Shown: positions 34,855 to 43,114, counted from the first letter of the stretch. The stretch is 64,000 nt of DNA from Bacillota bacterium (GCA_023442775.1 JAEZXH010000018.1:366156-430155); one strand, 5' to 3'. The notes: generated from the sequence alone by a model not told the origin. Translations and numbers: made by a program.

Positions 34855-36098
34855 GCGTTCCTCCCCCTTAATCGCCCGAGGAAGGCCTTGGAGAACCGTC
34901 CGTGCAGGTGGGTGCCGTCTTCTTCATAGCGAATCTCCGCATGAGGGTCCTCCTCGAGGGCTGCACTCACGAGGCCCTGTTCTTGGAAGGAAAAGAAGAG
35001 GTCGCACATCTCTCGGTCGTCGAGGGCGGTAAGAATCGCCTCTCGCAAAGCCTCCATCCCCTCCCCTGTTCTTGCGCTGATGGCGCAGACGGGAACCTCC
35101 TCGGAGAAAAAGGGCATTTCTTCCCGAAGATCCATTTTGTTTAAGACGACAATCCGAGGAATTTGTTCCAGGCGGAGTTCTTGGAGGAGTTGCATGGTCG
35201 TCTGTCTTTCTCGTTCGAGGTCGGGACTCGTCGCGTCGAGGACGTGAAGAATGAGTGCACTGTCTTCCATCTCCTCCAAGGTGGCGTGAAACGAGTCCAC
35301 GAGAAGGGTGGGAAGATCGGCGACAAATCCCACGGTGTCCGACAAAATGATGGGAAACCCCTCACCGATATTCACCCGGCGCAAAGTGGTATCCAGAGTG
35401 GCAAAAACCTGGTCCTTGACAAAGACCTGGCCCTCCTCTCTCCCCTCGTCGGAGAGAAATCGATTCATGAGGGTGCTCTTTCCCGCATTGGTGTACCCGA
35501 GAAGGCTCACCCGCGGAATCGAGGACTTCTGCCGCTTCTGTCTCGTCGTCGCACGGGCCTTTTTGACCTCTCGAATCTGTCGGCGCGTACGCGTGATCTC
35601 TTCGTCCAGGTGTCTTCGGTCGAGCTCAAGTTTTTGTTCTCCAGGTCCCCGGGTCCCAATGCCCCCGCCGGTTCGCGACAAAGAATAGCTTCCGATGAGT
35701 CGGCTCTTCCCATAGATGAGCTGCGCGAGATGGACTTGCAGGGTGGCCTCTCTCGTCTGGGCCCGCATGGCAAAGATGTCGAGGATGAGGTGGGTCCTAT
35801 CGATGACTTGGACATCCCACTCTCTCTCGAGATTGCGAAGCTGTGCTCCACTGACTTCATCCCCGAGGACGACGACGTCAATTTCGTGGTTGTGAATCGG
35901 GTCTTTGAGTTCTTGGACCTTCCCCGAGCCATAGAAAAATCGTGGGTTCGGCCTGAGGTTTCTCTGTTCCGCTTCCACGACCACGTCGCCTCCATCGGCT
36001 TCAATGAGGGCGCGCAGCTCTTCTTGATAGCGGTAAAGGGCGTCGCCTTGGTAGAGAACGTCACTGGTCATCATCAACACACGTTGTGCTTCTTTCAC
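34851..36098 (-). CDS. hflX: ribosome-splitting GTPase HflX
   Basis: A 415-residue GTPase that rescues or splits ribosomes under stress. The N-terminal HflX domain contains FYGSGKVQEL and VQVIDRTHLILDIFAMRAQTREATLQVHLAQL; the glycine-rich linker GGIGTRGPGEQKLELDRR precedes the G domain with GYTNAGKSTLMN (about residue 205), DTVGFVADLP and NKMD. The start is GTG (36096-36098), five bases after AAAGGAGG; an ATG two bases upstream is out of frame and immediately followed by TGA. Confidence 0.96.
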   Translation of the reverse strand: MKEAQRVLMMTSDVLYQGDALYRYQEELRALIEADGGDVVVEAEQRNLRPNPRFFYGSGKVQELKDPIHNHEIDVVVLGDEVSGAQLRNLEREWDVQVIDRTHLILDIFAMRAQTREATLQVHLAQLIYGKSRLIGSYSLSRTGGGIGTRGPGEQKLELDRRHLDEEITRTRRQIREVKKARATTRQKRQKSSIPRVSLLGYTNAGKSTLMNRFLSDEGREEGQVFVKDQVFATLDTTLRRVNIGEGFPIILSDTVGFVADLPTLLVDSFHATLEEMEDSALILHVLDATSPDLERERQTTMQLLQELRLEQIPRIVVLNKMDLREEMPFFSEEVPVCAISARTGEGMEALREAILTALDDREMCDLFFSFQEQGLVSAALEEDPHAEIRYEEDGTHLHGRFSKAFLGRLRGRNA

Positions 36099-36118
36099 AT
36101 GGACCTCCTTTCCCTTTC

Positions 36119-36124
36119 ATTATA
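36119..36124 (-). promoter_or_regulatory. -10 element of the hflX promoter
   Basis: A consensus TATAAT on the minus strand only about 20 bases before the hflX start, implying a very short 5' untranslated region. No convincing -35 was seen. Confidence 0.6.
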
Positions 36125-36165
36125 CCCCACTTCCCCGAAAAATCCCCGCGGAGATGGGCGCATGG

Positions 36166-36195
36166 TTGTCCAAAGGTTTTCATCAATGCTATACT
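36166..36195 (+). promoter_or_regulatory. promoter of the plus-strand PBP operon
   Basis: -35 TTGTCC (36166-36171), an 18-base spacer and an extended -10 TGC-TATACT (TATACT at 36190-36195). It drives the only plus-strand transcript of the window, divergent from hflX. Confidence 0.75.
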
Positions 36196-36229
36196 AAAGG
36201 GAAAGAAACGGTCTTTGAAAGGAAGCATC

Positions 36230-39031
36230 ATGAGTAAGTACCCACGACTACGTCACGCGTTTCTCCTCATTCTCCTCTCTCTGTGTGCCCTGATGAGTCT
36301 CTTTTTTGCCGCTCTCTTCGGGGTCCTTTTTCACGCCCCTGAGACCTCGAAGAACATGAGCGACTCCTTTCGGCAGACCTCGAGCATCTATCGCGAAGAT
36401 GGGACCTTGTTGGAAAAAATCGAGAGCACCGAGTTTCGGACCAACGTCTCCCTTTCCCAAATTCCAAAGGACCTACAACACGCTTTTATCGCCATCGAGG
36501 ACCGGCGCTTCTATCAACACAAGGGCATCGATCCCCGAGGCATCGCCGGTTCTCTATTACAAAATCTCAGTGCCGGCCGCGTCGTCCGAGGAGGGAGCAC
36601 CATCACCCAGCAGTTGGTGAAGAATGTCTATCTCACCAGCGAACAGAGCCTCAATCGTAAACTCACCGAGGCCTATCTCTCCCTACGTCTCGAGACCACG
36701 ATGGAGAAGGATGAGATTCTCGAGGCCTACCTCAACCGGGTCAACCTCGGCCAAGGGGCCTATGGGGTCCAAGGCGCTGCCCAGACCTATTTTTCAAAGA
36801 ACGTCGAGGACCTTGACCTCGCCGAATGTGCCCTCCTCGCCGGGATTGTGAAGAGTCCTCGGGAGTACCAACCCTTCTTGCGCCTTCCAGAACATGGGGA
36901 GTTGCCACAAGAGGAGCCCATGGGACATACAGAAGTCGCCGGAGAGCCCTACCTTCTCTACTTCAACCCCAAATCCCTAGAGCGCCAGAAAATCGTCCTC
37001 TCGGCGATGCGCGACATGGGGTTCATCGACGAAGAGCGTTATCGCGCCGCCTACGAGGAGGATGTCAAGTCCCACTTGCATCCGGTGGAGAAACGACCCC
37101 ACCGATGGAGTTCCTACGCCACGGACTTTATTCGTGCCCAGGCCACAGACCTCATTGCGAAACACTACATGATTCCTCGCGATGTGGCAGAGGAGAAACT
37201 CTTTGATGGGGGTTTTCGCATCGTCACCACCATCGACGACACTCTTCAACATGGCCTCGAGGATATCTACCGCAACTTCTCGGAACTGCTCTTATCTCGA
37301 ACTCCTTCTACCCAAGGGGCACACATGCTCTCCTTCTCTCGAGATGACTTCGGAAATGTCATCGACCCCCAGGGGGAGATCCTCTTCTTCTTGCGAAAAA
37401 ACCTCTATGATGAGGCGGGAAATCTCATCCTCTCTTCCGATGACTACCATGTGGACCCGGAAGGCAATCTCGCACTTTCTCGCCGCCTCTTTGCGGCGGT
37501 GGATAGTTCCCTGAGGCTCAGAGATTCGTACCTCATCGACGACAATCGCCTCTTCTATTCCTACACGGAAGAGCGCCTTCCCTTTTCCGAGGAAGAGTTT
37601 AGCCTCCAAGGGGATTGGGTCCTCCTTCATCACGACGCCGTCGCGGCAAGAGAAAACCTCTTCGACTTCTCGAAGGACGTACTCACGGTTCACCTTCCCG
37701 AGGCGACAAAACTCCTCCAACCCCAGGGCTCTTGTATCGTCATCGACAACGACTCGAGTACGGTGAAGGCCATCGTCGGAGGACTTGATCTGGACAGTCG
37801 ACGCCAGAAGATTCTCAACCGTGTCCTCGCAAGTCCTCGTCAACCGGGGACGGCACTTCTTCCCTTCTCCGTCTATGGTCCAGCACTTCAGCAGGGCATC
37901 TTGCCCTCGGCATCCTATGACGATCGACTGTATGACGTCGATGGACAGTGGTGGCCCACCAATCCCTTTGGGACGTATCTCGGGGAAGTTACCATGCGCC
38001 GCGCCTTTGAGACTGGGTCCCATCCCGTTCCCTATCAAATGCTCAAAGATGCCCCCTTCACCCGGTCCATGAACTTCCTCCAACGCGTCGGCCTCTTTCG
38101 CCCCCTCCACCCTGAGAGGGACGCCATCGTCTCCGACGCGGAAAATCGTGAGAAGAACGACTTTACCTTTGATGCCCTCTCCCAGGTAAATCTCGTACGA
38201 GGGACGACTCTCTACGATTTGAGTGCGAGCTTTGAAGCCCTCTCCGGAAACGGCTCCTACCGTCTCCCCTACGCGATCTCGGAGATCGAAGATGCTGAGG
38301 GAAACCTCATCTTCCAACTGGATAAAACCGCTTCCATTCCCGCGATGAAGGTTGACGTCGCCTTTTATCTCAGAGACATGATGCGTACCAACGTCTTACG
38401 GGGAGGGGCAAAACTTGCACAGATTCCCGGCATTGAAACCGCTGCGGTCCTTGGGACCAACAAATTCTCCTCTGACCTCTGGGTGATGGGCTTGACTCCC
38501 CAATATACCATCGGCAGTTGGATAGGATGTGACCGGGCCTCTGTGACCCTCACCGACTCTCCCTCGATGGCCTTTACCCTGTGGCGCCAGGCGGCCTCTT
38601 CTCTTCCCCATGAGAAGGTGGCGTTTGAAATTCCTGAAGGAATGGGTACAATAAAAATATCCAACAAGAGCGGACTTCTCGCCACACAGGCGACGCGAGC
38701 AGCCGGAGCCGCCGTGGACGAATTCTTCCGCGAAGGCCGCGGTCCCACAGAATTTTGTCCCCACCATCAAAGTCTTCTCATCTGCGAGACGAGTGGTCTT
38801 CTCGCCACCCAGTTTTGTCCCGAGGAAACCGTGGCGCGAAAGATTTACTATCTACGGGACAATCCCTATGCCCACGGCCCCACTCCTCCCGTCTATCCCC
38901 TCGATCTCTCGAGCGTTCCCAAGAGTTACTGCAACATTCACACGAGGTCTTGGTTTGAAGAACAGCAGGAAAATGAAGAAAAGCCCTCCTCCGCTAAACA
39001 AAAGGCCTCTTCGTCTCGTGAACACCGTTGA
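36230..39031 (+). CDS. class A PBP homologue with intact glycosyltransferase and degenerate transpeptidase domain
   Basis: A 933-residue membrane protein with one anchor (about residues 10-33). The GT51 glycosyltransferase is complete: IEDRRFYQHKGID (Glu90), GGSTITQQLVKN, RKLTEAYLSLRLE (Glu147) and GQGAYGVQGAAQTYF. The transpeptidase domain is recognisable but its motifs are gone: SxxK is replaced by TALL (541-544, in RQPGTALLPF), SxN by SHP (597-599) and KTG by VLG (740-742). Two copies of a SGLLATQ...C/H motif end the protein, as in clostridial PBP1. Start: ATG with AAAGGA upstream. Likely a glycan polymerase whose second domain is structural or regulatory. Confidence 0.9.
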   Translation: MSKYPRLRHAFLLILLSLCALMSLFFAALFGVLFHAPETSKNMSDSFRQTSSIYREDGTLLEKIESTEFRTNVSLSQIPKDLQHAFIAIEDRRFYQHKGIDPRGIAGSLLQNLSAGRVVRGGSTITQQLVKNVYLTSEQSLNRKLTEAYLSLRLETTMEKDEILEAYLNRVNLGQGAYGVQGAAQTYFSKNVEDLDLAECALLAGIVKSPREYQPFLRLPEHGELPQEEPMGHTEVAGEPYLLYFNPKSLERQKIVLSAMRDMGFIDEERYRAAYEEDVKSHLHPVEKRPHRWSSYATDFIRAQATDLIAKHYMIPRDVAEEKLFDGGFRIVTTIDDTLQHGLEDIYRNFSELLLSRTPSTQGAHMLSFSRDDFGNVIDPQGEILFFLRKNLYDEAGNLILSSDDYHVDPEGNLALSRRLFAAVDSSLRLRDSYLIDDNRLFYSYTEERLPFSEEEFSLQGDWVLLHHDAVAARENLFDFSKDVLTVHLPEATKLLQPQGSCIVIDNDSSTVKAIVGGLDLDSRRQKILNRVLASPRQPGTALLPFSVYGPALQQGILPSASYDDRLYDVDGQWWPTNPFGTYLGEVTMRRAFETGSHPVPYQMLKDAPFTRSMNFLQRVGLFRPLHPERDAIVSDAENREKNDFTFDALSQVNLVRGTTLYDLSASFEALSGNGSYRLPYAISEIEDAEGNLIFQLDKTASIPAMKVDVAFYLRDMMRTNVLRGGAKLAQIPGIETAAVLGTNKFSSDLWVMGLTPQYTIGSWIGCDRASVTLTDSPSMAFTLWRQAASSLPHEKVAFEIPEGMGTIKISNKSGLLATQATRAAGAAVDEFFREGRGPTEFCPHHQSLLICETSGLLATQFCPEETVARKIYYLRDNPYAHGPTPPVYPLDLSSVPKSYCNIHTRSWFEEQQENEEKPSSAKQKASSSREHR

Positions 39032-39042
39032 AAGGAGCCCCT

Positions 39043-39204
39043 ATGCACCCCATTCGATTCATTCGTCGCGTACGCCGCGCACGTCAAGCCTACACCATCG
39101 CCAAGCGTAGCCACGATCTCTATACCGTCTATCGAGGAGGGAAGATTCTCCTTCGCGCAGGACACGACCTTCTCACTCCTGTCCATCGTCGAAAACCCCA
39201 CTAA
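39043..39204 (+). CDS. 53-residue highly basic protein of unknown function
   Basis: A small ORF 11 bases after the PBP gene with a strong Shine-Dalgarno (AAAGGAG) at good spacing and a strong terminator right after its stop, so it very probably is expressed with the PBP. The product (MHPIRFIRRVRRARQAYTIA...) has 11 Arg, 3 Lys and 5 His against 2 Asp and no Glu. A second half with YTVYRGGKILLRAGHDLL could form a strand-helix unit. No signal peptide or membrane segment is visible. I recognise no family and do not propose a function. Confidence 0.7.
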   Translation: MHPIRFIRRVRRARQAYTIAKRSHDLYTVYRGGKILLRAGHDLLTPVHRRKPH

Positions 39205-39232
39205 AAAAGGACGCTACGGCGTCCTTTTTTTT
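39203..39232. terminator. bidirectional terminator between the 53-residue gene and folD
   Basis: GGACGC-TACG-GCGTCC hairpin (39209-39224) with eight T on the plus-strand side and six A (T on the minus strand) on the other. The TAA stop of the small gene is at its left edge and the folD TAG stop (39214-39216) straddles stem and loop. Confidence 0.92.
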
Positions 39233-39993
39233 GCGGCAAGACTCACGTGTCGTAGAAGCGTTAGAGTCGTCAGCCTTCCGATTCCTCCAGGGGAGGGGGC
39301 GAGAAACTTGACACAGTCCTTCAGACTTAAGGGCACATCTCCACACATCTTTCCCTCTATCTCAGCCATCCCCACATCGATGACCATCTGCTTCTCGTGG
39401 AGCCACTTCTTTGTCACCACAGAGGGGTTTCCCATCCCCACGATGAGAATCTCCGCCTCTCTTGCGAGTTTCTCTAAGTCTTTACTCTTGCTATGGCCGA
39501 CGGTGACAGTGGCGCCGCGGCGAATGAGAGAGAGGGCGAGGGGGACCCCTACTTGATGGCTACGATTGACGATGAGAACACGTCTGCCCGTCATGTCTTT
39601 GACGAATCTTTCCAAGACAAAGAGGATGGCCTCTACCGTCGCCGGCAAGAATTCCTCCTCCCCTGTGGAAATTCTCCCACGATTGAGGGGATGCATCCCA
39701 TCGACGTCTTTCATCGGATCGAGAAGGGGGAGAAGGGTGTGCAATATCTTGTCGCTCATCGGCTGAAGTAAGAGAACCCCATCCGAGGACTCTTGATCTC
39801 GTAAGAATTCCTCCTTCTCGACAGAACCATCGAGGACAAGAGTCTTCACAGATATGCCAAATTCCTTGGCTTTGCGGCGGAGTTGCTTTTCGTAGAACAA
39901 GCACCCCTTTTCGTCTCCCTCCCTGAGAATAAGGAGCCTTCCTCCCGGATGAATCTTTGCCCCAATCTCCTCTTCGAGTCTTTTCCAATCCAC
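39214..39993 (-). CDS. divergent FolD homologue (methylene-THF dehydrogenase/cyclohydrolase family)
   Basis: A 259-residue protein clearly of the FolD family: KDVDGMHPLNRGRI, NRSHQVGVPLALSLIRRGATVTVGHSK, IDVGM and SPGGIGRLT align with the usual blocks. It is about 25 residues shorter at the N-terminus than typical FolD, and aligned by eye the catalytic lysine of YVxxK is Leu38 (YEKQL) and the glutamine of VQLPLP is Leu, while the Asp of KDVDG is kept; the PCTP motif reads PATV. Dehydrogenase or cyclohydrolase activity is therefore doubtful. GTG start five bases after AGGAGG, directly behind the nlpC terminator. Confidence 0.8.
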   Translation of the reverse strand: MDWKRLEEEIGAKIHPGGRLLILREGDEKGCLFYEKQLRRKAKEFGISVKTLVLDGSVEKEEFLRDQESSDGVLLLQPMSDKILHTLLPLLDPMKDVDGMHPLNRGRISTGEEEFLPATVEAILFVLERFVKDMTGRRVLIVNRSHQVGVPLALSLIRRGATVTVGHSKSKDLEKLAREAEILIVGMGNPSVVTKKWLHEKQMVIDVGMAEIEGKMCGDVPLSLKDCVKFLAPSPGGIGRLTTLTLLRHVSLAAKKRTP

Positions 39994-40006
39994 AAGTCCC
40001 TCCTAC

Positions 40007-40028
40007 AAAAAAAGGCCCCGAGGGCCTT
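40007..40028 (-). terminator. terminator after the NlpC/P60 gene
   Basis: AAGGCCC and GGGCCTT form a stem with a tight loop, followed by seven T on the minus strand. The folD Shine-Dalgarno begins two bases after the T run. Confidence 0.85.
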
Positions 40029-40034
40029 ATGATT

Positions 40035-41120
40035 TCAGATGACGCGGGTCGCGTTCATGTAACGCTCCGCATAATATTTTTCGCTGAGAGAGCTTTGAAT
40101 GACCTTTCCAGAACCACTGGAAGCGTGGATAAATTTTCCGCCGCCGATGTAAATCCCCACGTGGGATACGCCAGCACCGGTGGTGTTGAAGAACACCAAA
40201 TCCCCAGCCTTCAAGGAATCTCTTTCAACTTGTCTGCCGTAGTTCGATTGTTCTGCAGAGCTGCGGGGAATGTTCACGCCGAGTTCGTTTTTATAGATGG
40301 CGTAGACAAATCCAGAGCAGTCAAACCCAGAATCCCCAGTGGAACCCCAGACATAGGGGGAACCCATCTTCGAGAACGCAGATTCCAGCACACGTGCGCT
40401 CTTGCCAGTTGCAGGAGCTTCGTTGTGGGGAATCGGCGTGGCCACGGGAGTGGCTTTTTGCTCTTGAACAGGGGTGGGAACTGCCTCAGCACGAGGAGCT
40501 TCTGCCGGCTCCTTCGTGAGACTCACAGCGTCTTGCCCCACGGCAAAGGGCGCGCCTTCACCGTTGACGACTATGTACTTACCACCGGTAAAAGAGACGA
40601 TGGAGAGGGCTTGGCCCTTTTTCACATTCAAGGTCGCCCCATTGGCGGAGAGGTGAAGATCCTTCTTCGCATACCCCTTGGTGGTGGTTTGTCCCTCCAC
40701 ACCTTCGAGGTTCGAGAGGCTCACAGCACCTTGGAGTCCGTCGCTGGTCTTCACGATGGCTTGTTGGCCTTGTAGCTCAACAAGGGTCACCTTTTCTCCC
40801 AAAAAGAGGTTACGCAAGGTCTTTCCGCCTTGTTTCAATGCAACATTTTGGCGGACGATGTAGGTCTTAGAACCACCTTCGACAACGATCAACTTTTCAA
40901 AGGGAACCGTCACCTTCGCTTCGCCCTTTTGGACGAGGTATCCATTCTCCTTTTTTTGAAGGATGTTGGCCTTTTCTTCCGCTTGGAAGGAGAGGCTCTT
41001 CCCACTTGCAAGGGTCGTAGTATGATTTGTGACGAAAATCCCAGTATCTTTAAGGCCCAAGACGGAGACGACACAGAGAGCTGCAATCCCCATCGAGGCT
41101 TTCCAGTTGATCTTTTCCAA
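40035..41120 (-). CDS. secreted NlpC/P60 peptidoglycan endopeptidase
   Basis: About 361 residues with an N-terminal membrane or signal segment (MGIAALCVVSVLGL), three SH3-like or lysine-rich repeats (about 40-200), a Pro/Ala linker (EPAEAPRAEAVPTPVQEQ) and a C-terminal NlpC/P60 domain with Cys268 (FDCSGFVY), His320 (SHVGIYIGGG) and His332 (FIHAS). It should cut stem peptides outside the cell. I favour a TTG start (41118-41120) because AGGAG is eight bases upstream; a GTG three codons earlier overlaps that Shine-Dalgarno. A WalR-like box overlaps its promoter. Confidence 0.9.
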   Translation of the reverse strand: MEKINWKASMGIAALCVVSVLGLKDTGIFVTNHTTTLASGKSLSFQAEEKANILQKKENGYLVQKGEAKVTVPFEKLIVVEGGSKTYIVRQNVALKQGGKTLRNLFLGEKVTLVELQGQQAIVKTSDGLQGAVSLSNLEGVEGQTTTKGYAKKDLHLSANGATLNVKKGQALSIVSFTGGKYIVVNGEGAPFAVGQDAVSLTKEPAEAPRAEAVPTPVQEQKATPVATPIPHNEAPATGKSARVLESAFSKMGSPYVWGSTGDSGFDCSGFVYAIYKNELGVNIPRSSAEQSNYGRQVERDSLKAGDLVFFNTTGAGVSHVGIYIGGGKFIHASSGSGKVIQSSLSEKYYAERYMNATRVI

Positions 41121-41186
41121 TGGTTTCACTCCTCGCTACTCTTCTCTATCTGCATAGAACGATCGCAATTCGTTAAGACTATTAAG

Positions 41187-41228
41187 AGTATACCAGCTAA
41201 AAGTAAAGAAAGCAACAAAAAAGTTACA
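41187..41228 (-). promoter_or_regulatory. promoter of the NlpC/P60 gene with a WalR-like box
   Basis: -35 TTGCTT (41210-41215) and extended -10 TGG-TATACT (41187-41192) are 17 bases apart. Overlapping the -35 is TGTAAC-N5-TGTTGC (41212-41228), one mismatch from the WalR consensus TGTWAH-N5-TGTWAH. The first half-site is also part of the palindrome GTTACAAATCTGTAAC (41223-41238). Confidence 0.65.
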
Positions 41229-41295
41229 AATCTGTAACTAAATTTTTCTCGTCCTTTCCGCTCATCGAGTGGGTGGGAATCCTTCGTCTAGGAAT

Positions 41296-41327
41296 AAAAA
41301 AACGCAGATGAAATCACTTCGTCTGCG
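41296..41327 (-). terminator. terminator of rnpB
   Basis: CGCAGA and TCTGCG arms around a 13-base loop, followed by seven T on the minus strand. Confidence 0.85.
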
Positions 41328-41660
41328 CATGAAACTGGATCTATAAGCCGTGTTCTGTTTTGTCGATCATCTATCTTGGCGCCCTGTTGCCAGAACGCTC
41401 TAGCGACCTACCACTTGGACGACGACGAGCAGCCGCCTGTGATGTCCATCTTGGTCTTGCTCCGAATGGGGTTTACATAGCAATGCAGTCTCCTGCACCC
41501 TGGTGGGCTCTTACCCCACCTTTCCACCCTTACCGATTCCTCGGCGGTATCTCTCTGTTGCACTAGCCTTAGGGTCGCCCCCACCGGACGTTATCCGGCA
41601 TTCTCGCTCTGTGGAGCACGGACTTTCCTCGGGAATCCCGCGATCGACCAATCCACTTTC
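41328..41660 (-). ncRNA. rnpB: RNase P RNA, type A
   Basis: The minus strand carries the universal RNase P RNA core: GAGGAAAGTCCGTGCTCC near the 5' end (P4/CR-I), GGTAAGAGCCCACC (the P10-P12 region), TAAACCCCATTCGGAGCAAGACCAA and near the 3' end ACAGAACACGGCTTATAGATCC (CR-V/P4). The AAGAGCCCACC segment and overall layout match the ancestral type A rather than the Bacillus type B. Ends are estimated from the promoter and terminator. It processes the 5' ends of tRNA precursors. Confidence 0.95.
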
Positions 41661-41666
41661 TGGTGT

Positions 41667-41695
41667 ATTTTACCACGAACCGCGTGCTTTCTCAA
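41667..41695 (-). promoter_or_regulatory. promoter of rnpB
   Basis: -35 TTGAGA (41690-41695) and extended -10 TGG-TAAAAT (41667-41672) at 17-base spacing, located at the very end of the nif3-like gene. Confidence 0.85.
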
Positions 41696-41696
41696 C

Positions 41697-42452
41697 TCAG
41701 AAGATGAGGTAAGGGTTCTCGTCAAAGACAAGAGCCTCAAGGTCAAACCTCTCCTCGAGGAGACGTTTCAAGTGAAAAAGGACACTCTTTTCACTGTCGT
41801 AATGGCCGATGTCGAGAACGGGCAGCCCCATCTCATAGGCCCTCTGCCCATCGTGGTGTTTCACGTCCCCGGTGATGAAGAGATCGACGCCCTCGTCCTT
41901 TGCTTCAGATAGGGCATCAATCCCCGCTCCCCCGAGGATGGCGATTTTTTGAATGCGATCCGGCTTTCCACCCCAGAGGTGAAAAATCTTCGGAGAAAGC
42001 CGTTCTTTGAGAAGGTGTTCGAATTCCTCCCATTCCACGCCCCCGACGTCAGCAATGCGGCCCATTTGTTCCTCACCGAAGGGTCCTTCATCGGAAAACC
42101 CGAGGGCTTCAATCGTGGCCACATTGACACCTTCTTCGGAACAGTCGAGATTCGTATGAGCTGAGAGGACGGAAATCTTATGTTCGAGAAGCTTCCGGAG
42201 ATTTTCTGACTGGGCTTCTCCTTCTTGCCACGAGGAGAGGCTTGAGAAAAAGAAAGGATGATGGGAGAGGATGAGGTCACACCCTTTCTCGACGGCCTTT
42301 TCGATGGATGCATCGGTGACGTCCATACAGACGAGAACGCGGTGACACTCCCTCTCAAAGAAGACCTGTGGCCCCGACTTATCCCACTCCATCATCGTAT
42401 CCCAGGGGGCAATGTCATTGACCCAATCCCTTATTTGTGACGTCGTCGCCAT
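41697..42452 (-). CDS. Nif3-like dinuclear metal centre protein (YqfO type)
   Basis: A 251-residue NIF3 family protein. Metal ligands are seen in LILSHHPFFF, SAHTNLDCSEEGVN and FITGDVKHHDGQRAYE. It lacks the inserted PII-like domain of the longer Bacillus YqfO. The family has been proposed to act as GTP cyclohydrolase-like or regulatory proteins, with no settled role. It overlaps trmK by 22 bases and follows the sigA operon in Firmicutes generally. Confidence 0.92.
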   Translation of the reverse strand: MATTSQIRDWVNDIAPWDTMMEWDKSGPQVFFERECHRVLVCMDVTDASIEKAVEKGCDLILSHHPFFFSSLSSWQEGEAQSENLRKLLEHKISVLSAHTNLDCSEEGVNVATIEALGFSDEGPFGEEQMGRIADVGGVEWEEFEHLLKERLSPKIFHLWGGKPDRIQKIAILGGAGIDALSEAKDEGVDLFITGDVKHHDGQRAYEMGLPVLDIGHYDSEKSVLFHLKRLLEERFDLEALVFDENPYLIF

Positions 42453-43114
42453 GCTTTCGCCTCCTCACATGCTCGTCTCTTTTCTTCGATTTCTCTCTTT
42501 CGCTCGTGGACATCTCCCTTTGCTCTCTCAAGTAGTGCTAAGAGAGCCTCCCAATGTGCCTCCTGGGAAGAGAGATACTCATCAACGAGGTCGTCCTCAC
42601 TCTCGAGGAGGGTCCTGGGGTAGAGGTCTTCTGTGAGTTCCTCTCCCTCCCGTTCGACGCGATAGATGTGGTAAAACTTCTTTCGATCCTTCACGAGTTC
42701 ATGGCGTGCCACGCGCCAACCTAGATCACGAAGGCCTTGGCACATGGTCTGACGCTGCTGCATCGGTTGGAGAATCATCCAAGAGAGAGAATCGACGACT
42801 TCTCGTCCTCGTCCCAAGATTTCGAGGATTGTATCCCCTCCCATGCCGGCGATGACGACACCATCCACCTCCCCAGGGCCAAGGGGCAGAAGCCCATCGC
42901 CAAGGCGCATGGCGAAGGACTCTTCCCCATAGTGCCGCTGATGAGGGCGACATTTCTCAAGAGATGGCCCACTTACATCGGTTGCGATGACGCGCTTCGC
43001 CTTTTTCGTCTCTAACAAAGAAGCGGGTACAAATCCATGATCTGTACCCACATCGGCCATCGCCTCACAAGGTGGGACGAGGTCACAAATCTTTTGAAGT
43101 CTCGGCGTCATCAT
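42431..43114 (-). CDS. trmK: tRNA (adenine-22-N1)-methyltransferase TrmK
   Basis: A 227-residue Rossmann methyltransferase with [15 protein letters not shown] (SAM loop), [26 protein letters not shown] (catalytic NPPY-like region replaced as in TrmK) and [14 protein letters not shown]. TrmK methylates A22 of tRNAs. Its start overlaps the rpoD stop by four bases, matching the conserved rpoD-trmK-nif3 order. Confidence 0.94.
   Translation of the reverse strand: MMTPRLQKICDLVPPCEAMADVGTDHGFVPASLLETKKAKRVIATDVSGPSLEKCRPHQRHYGEESFAMRLGDGLLPLGPGEVDGVVIAGMGGDTILEILGRGREVVDSLSWMILQPMQQRQTMCQGLRDLGWRVARHELVKDRKKFYHIYRVEREGEELTEDLYPRTLLESEDDLVDEYLSSQEAHWEALLALLERAKGDVHERKREIEEKRRACEEAKAWRRRHK

Noticed and set aside
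36086..36229. A 48-codon N-terminal extension of the PBP gene
   Set aside because: It would place the promoter inside the coding region; the ATG at 36230 has a ribosome site and gives a normal short cytoplasmic tail and membrane anchor.
41360..41712. Short plus-strand frames in the 41.36-41.71 kb region
   Set aside because: They are antisense to the RNase P RNA, whose conserved core explains the sequence.
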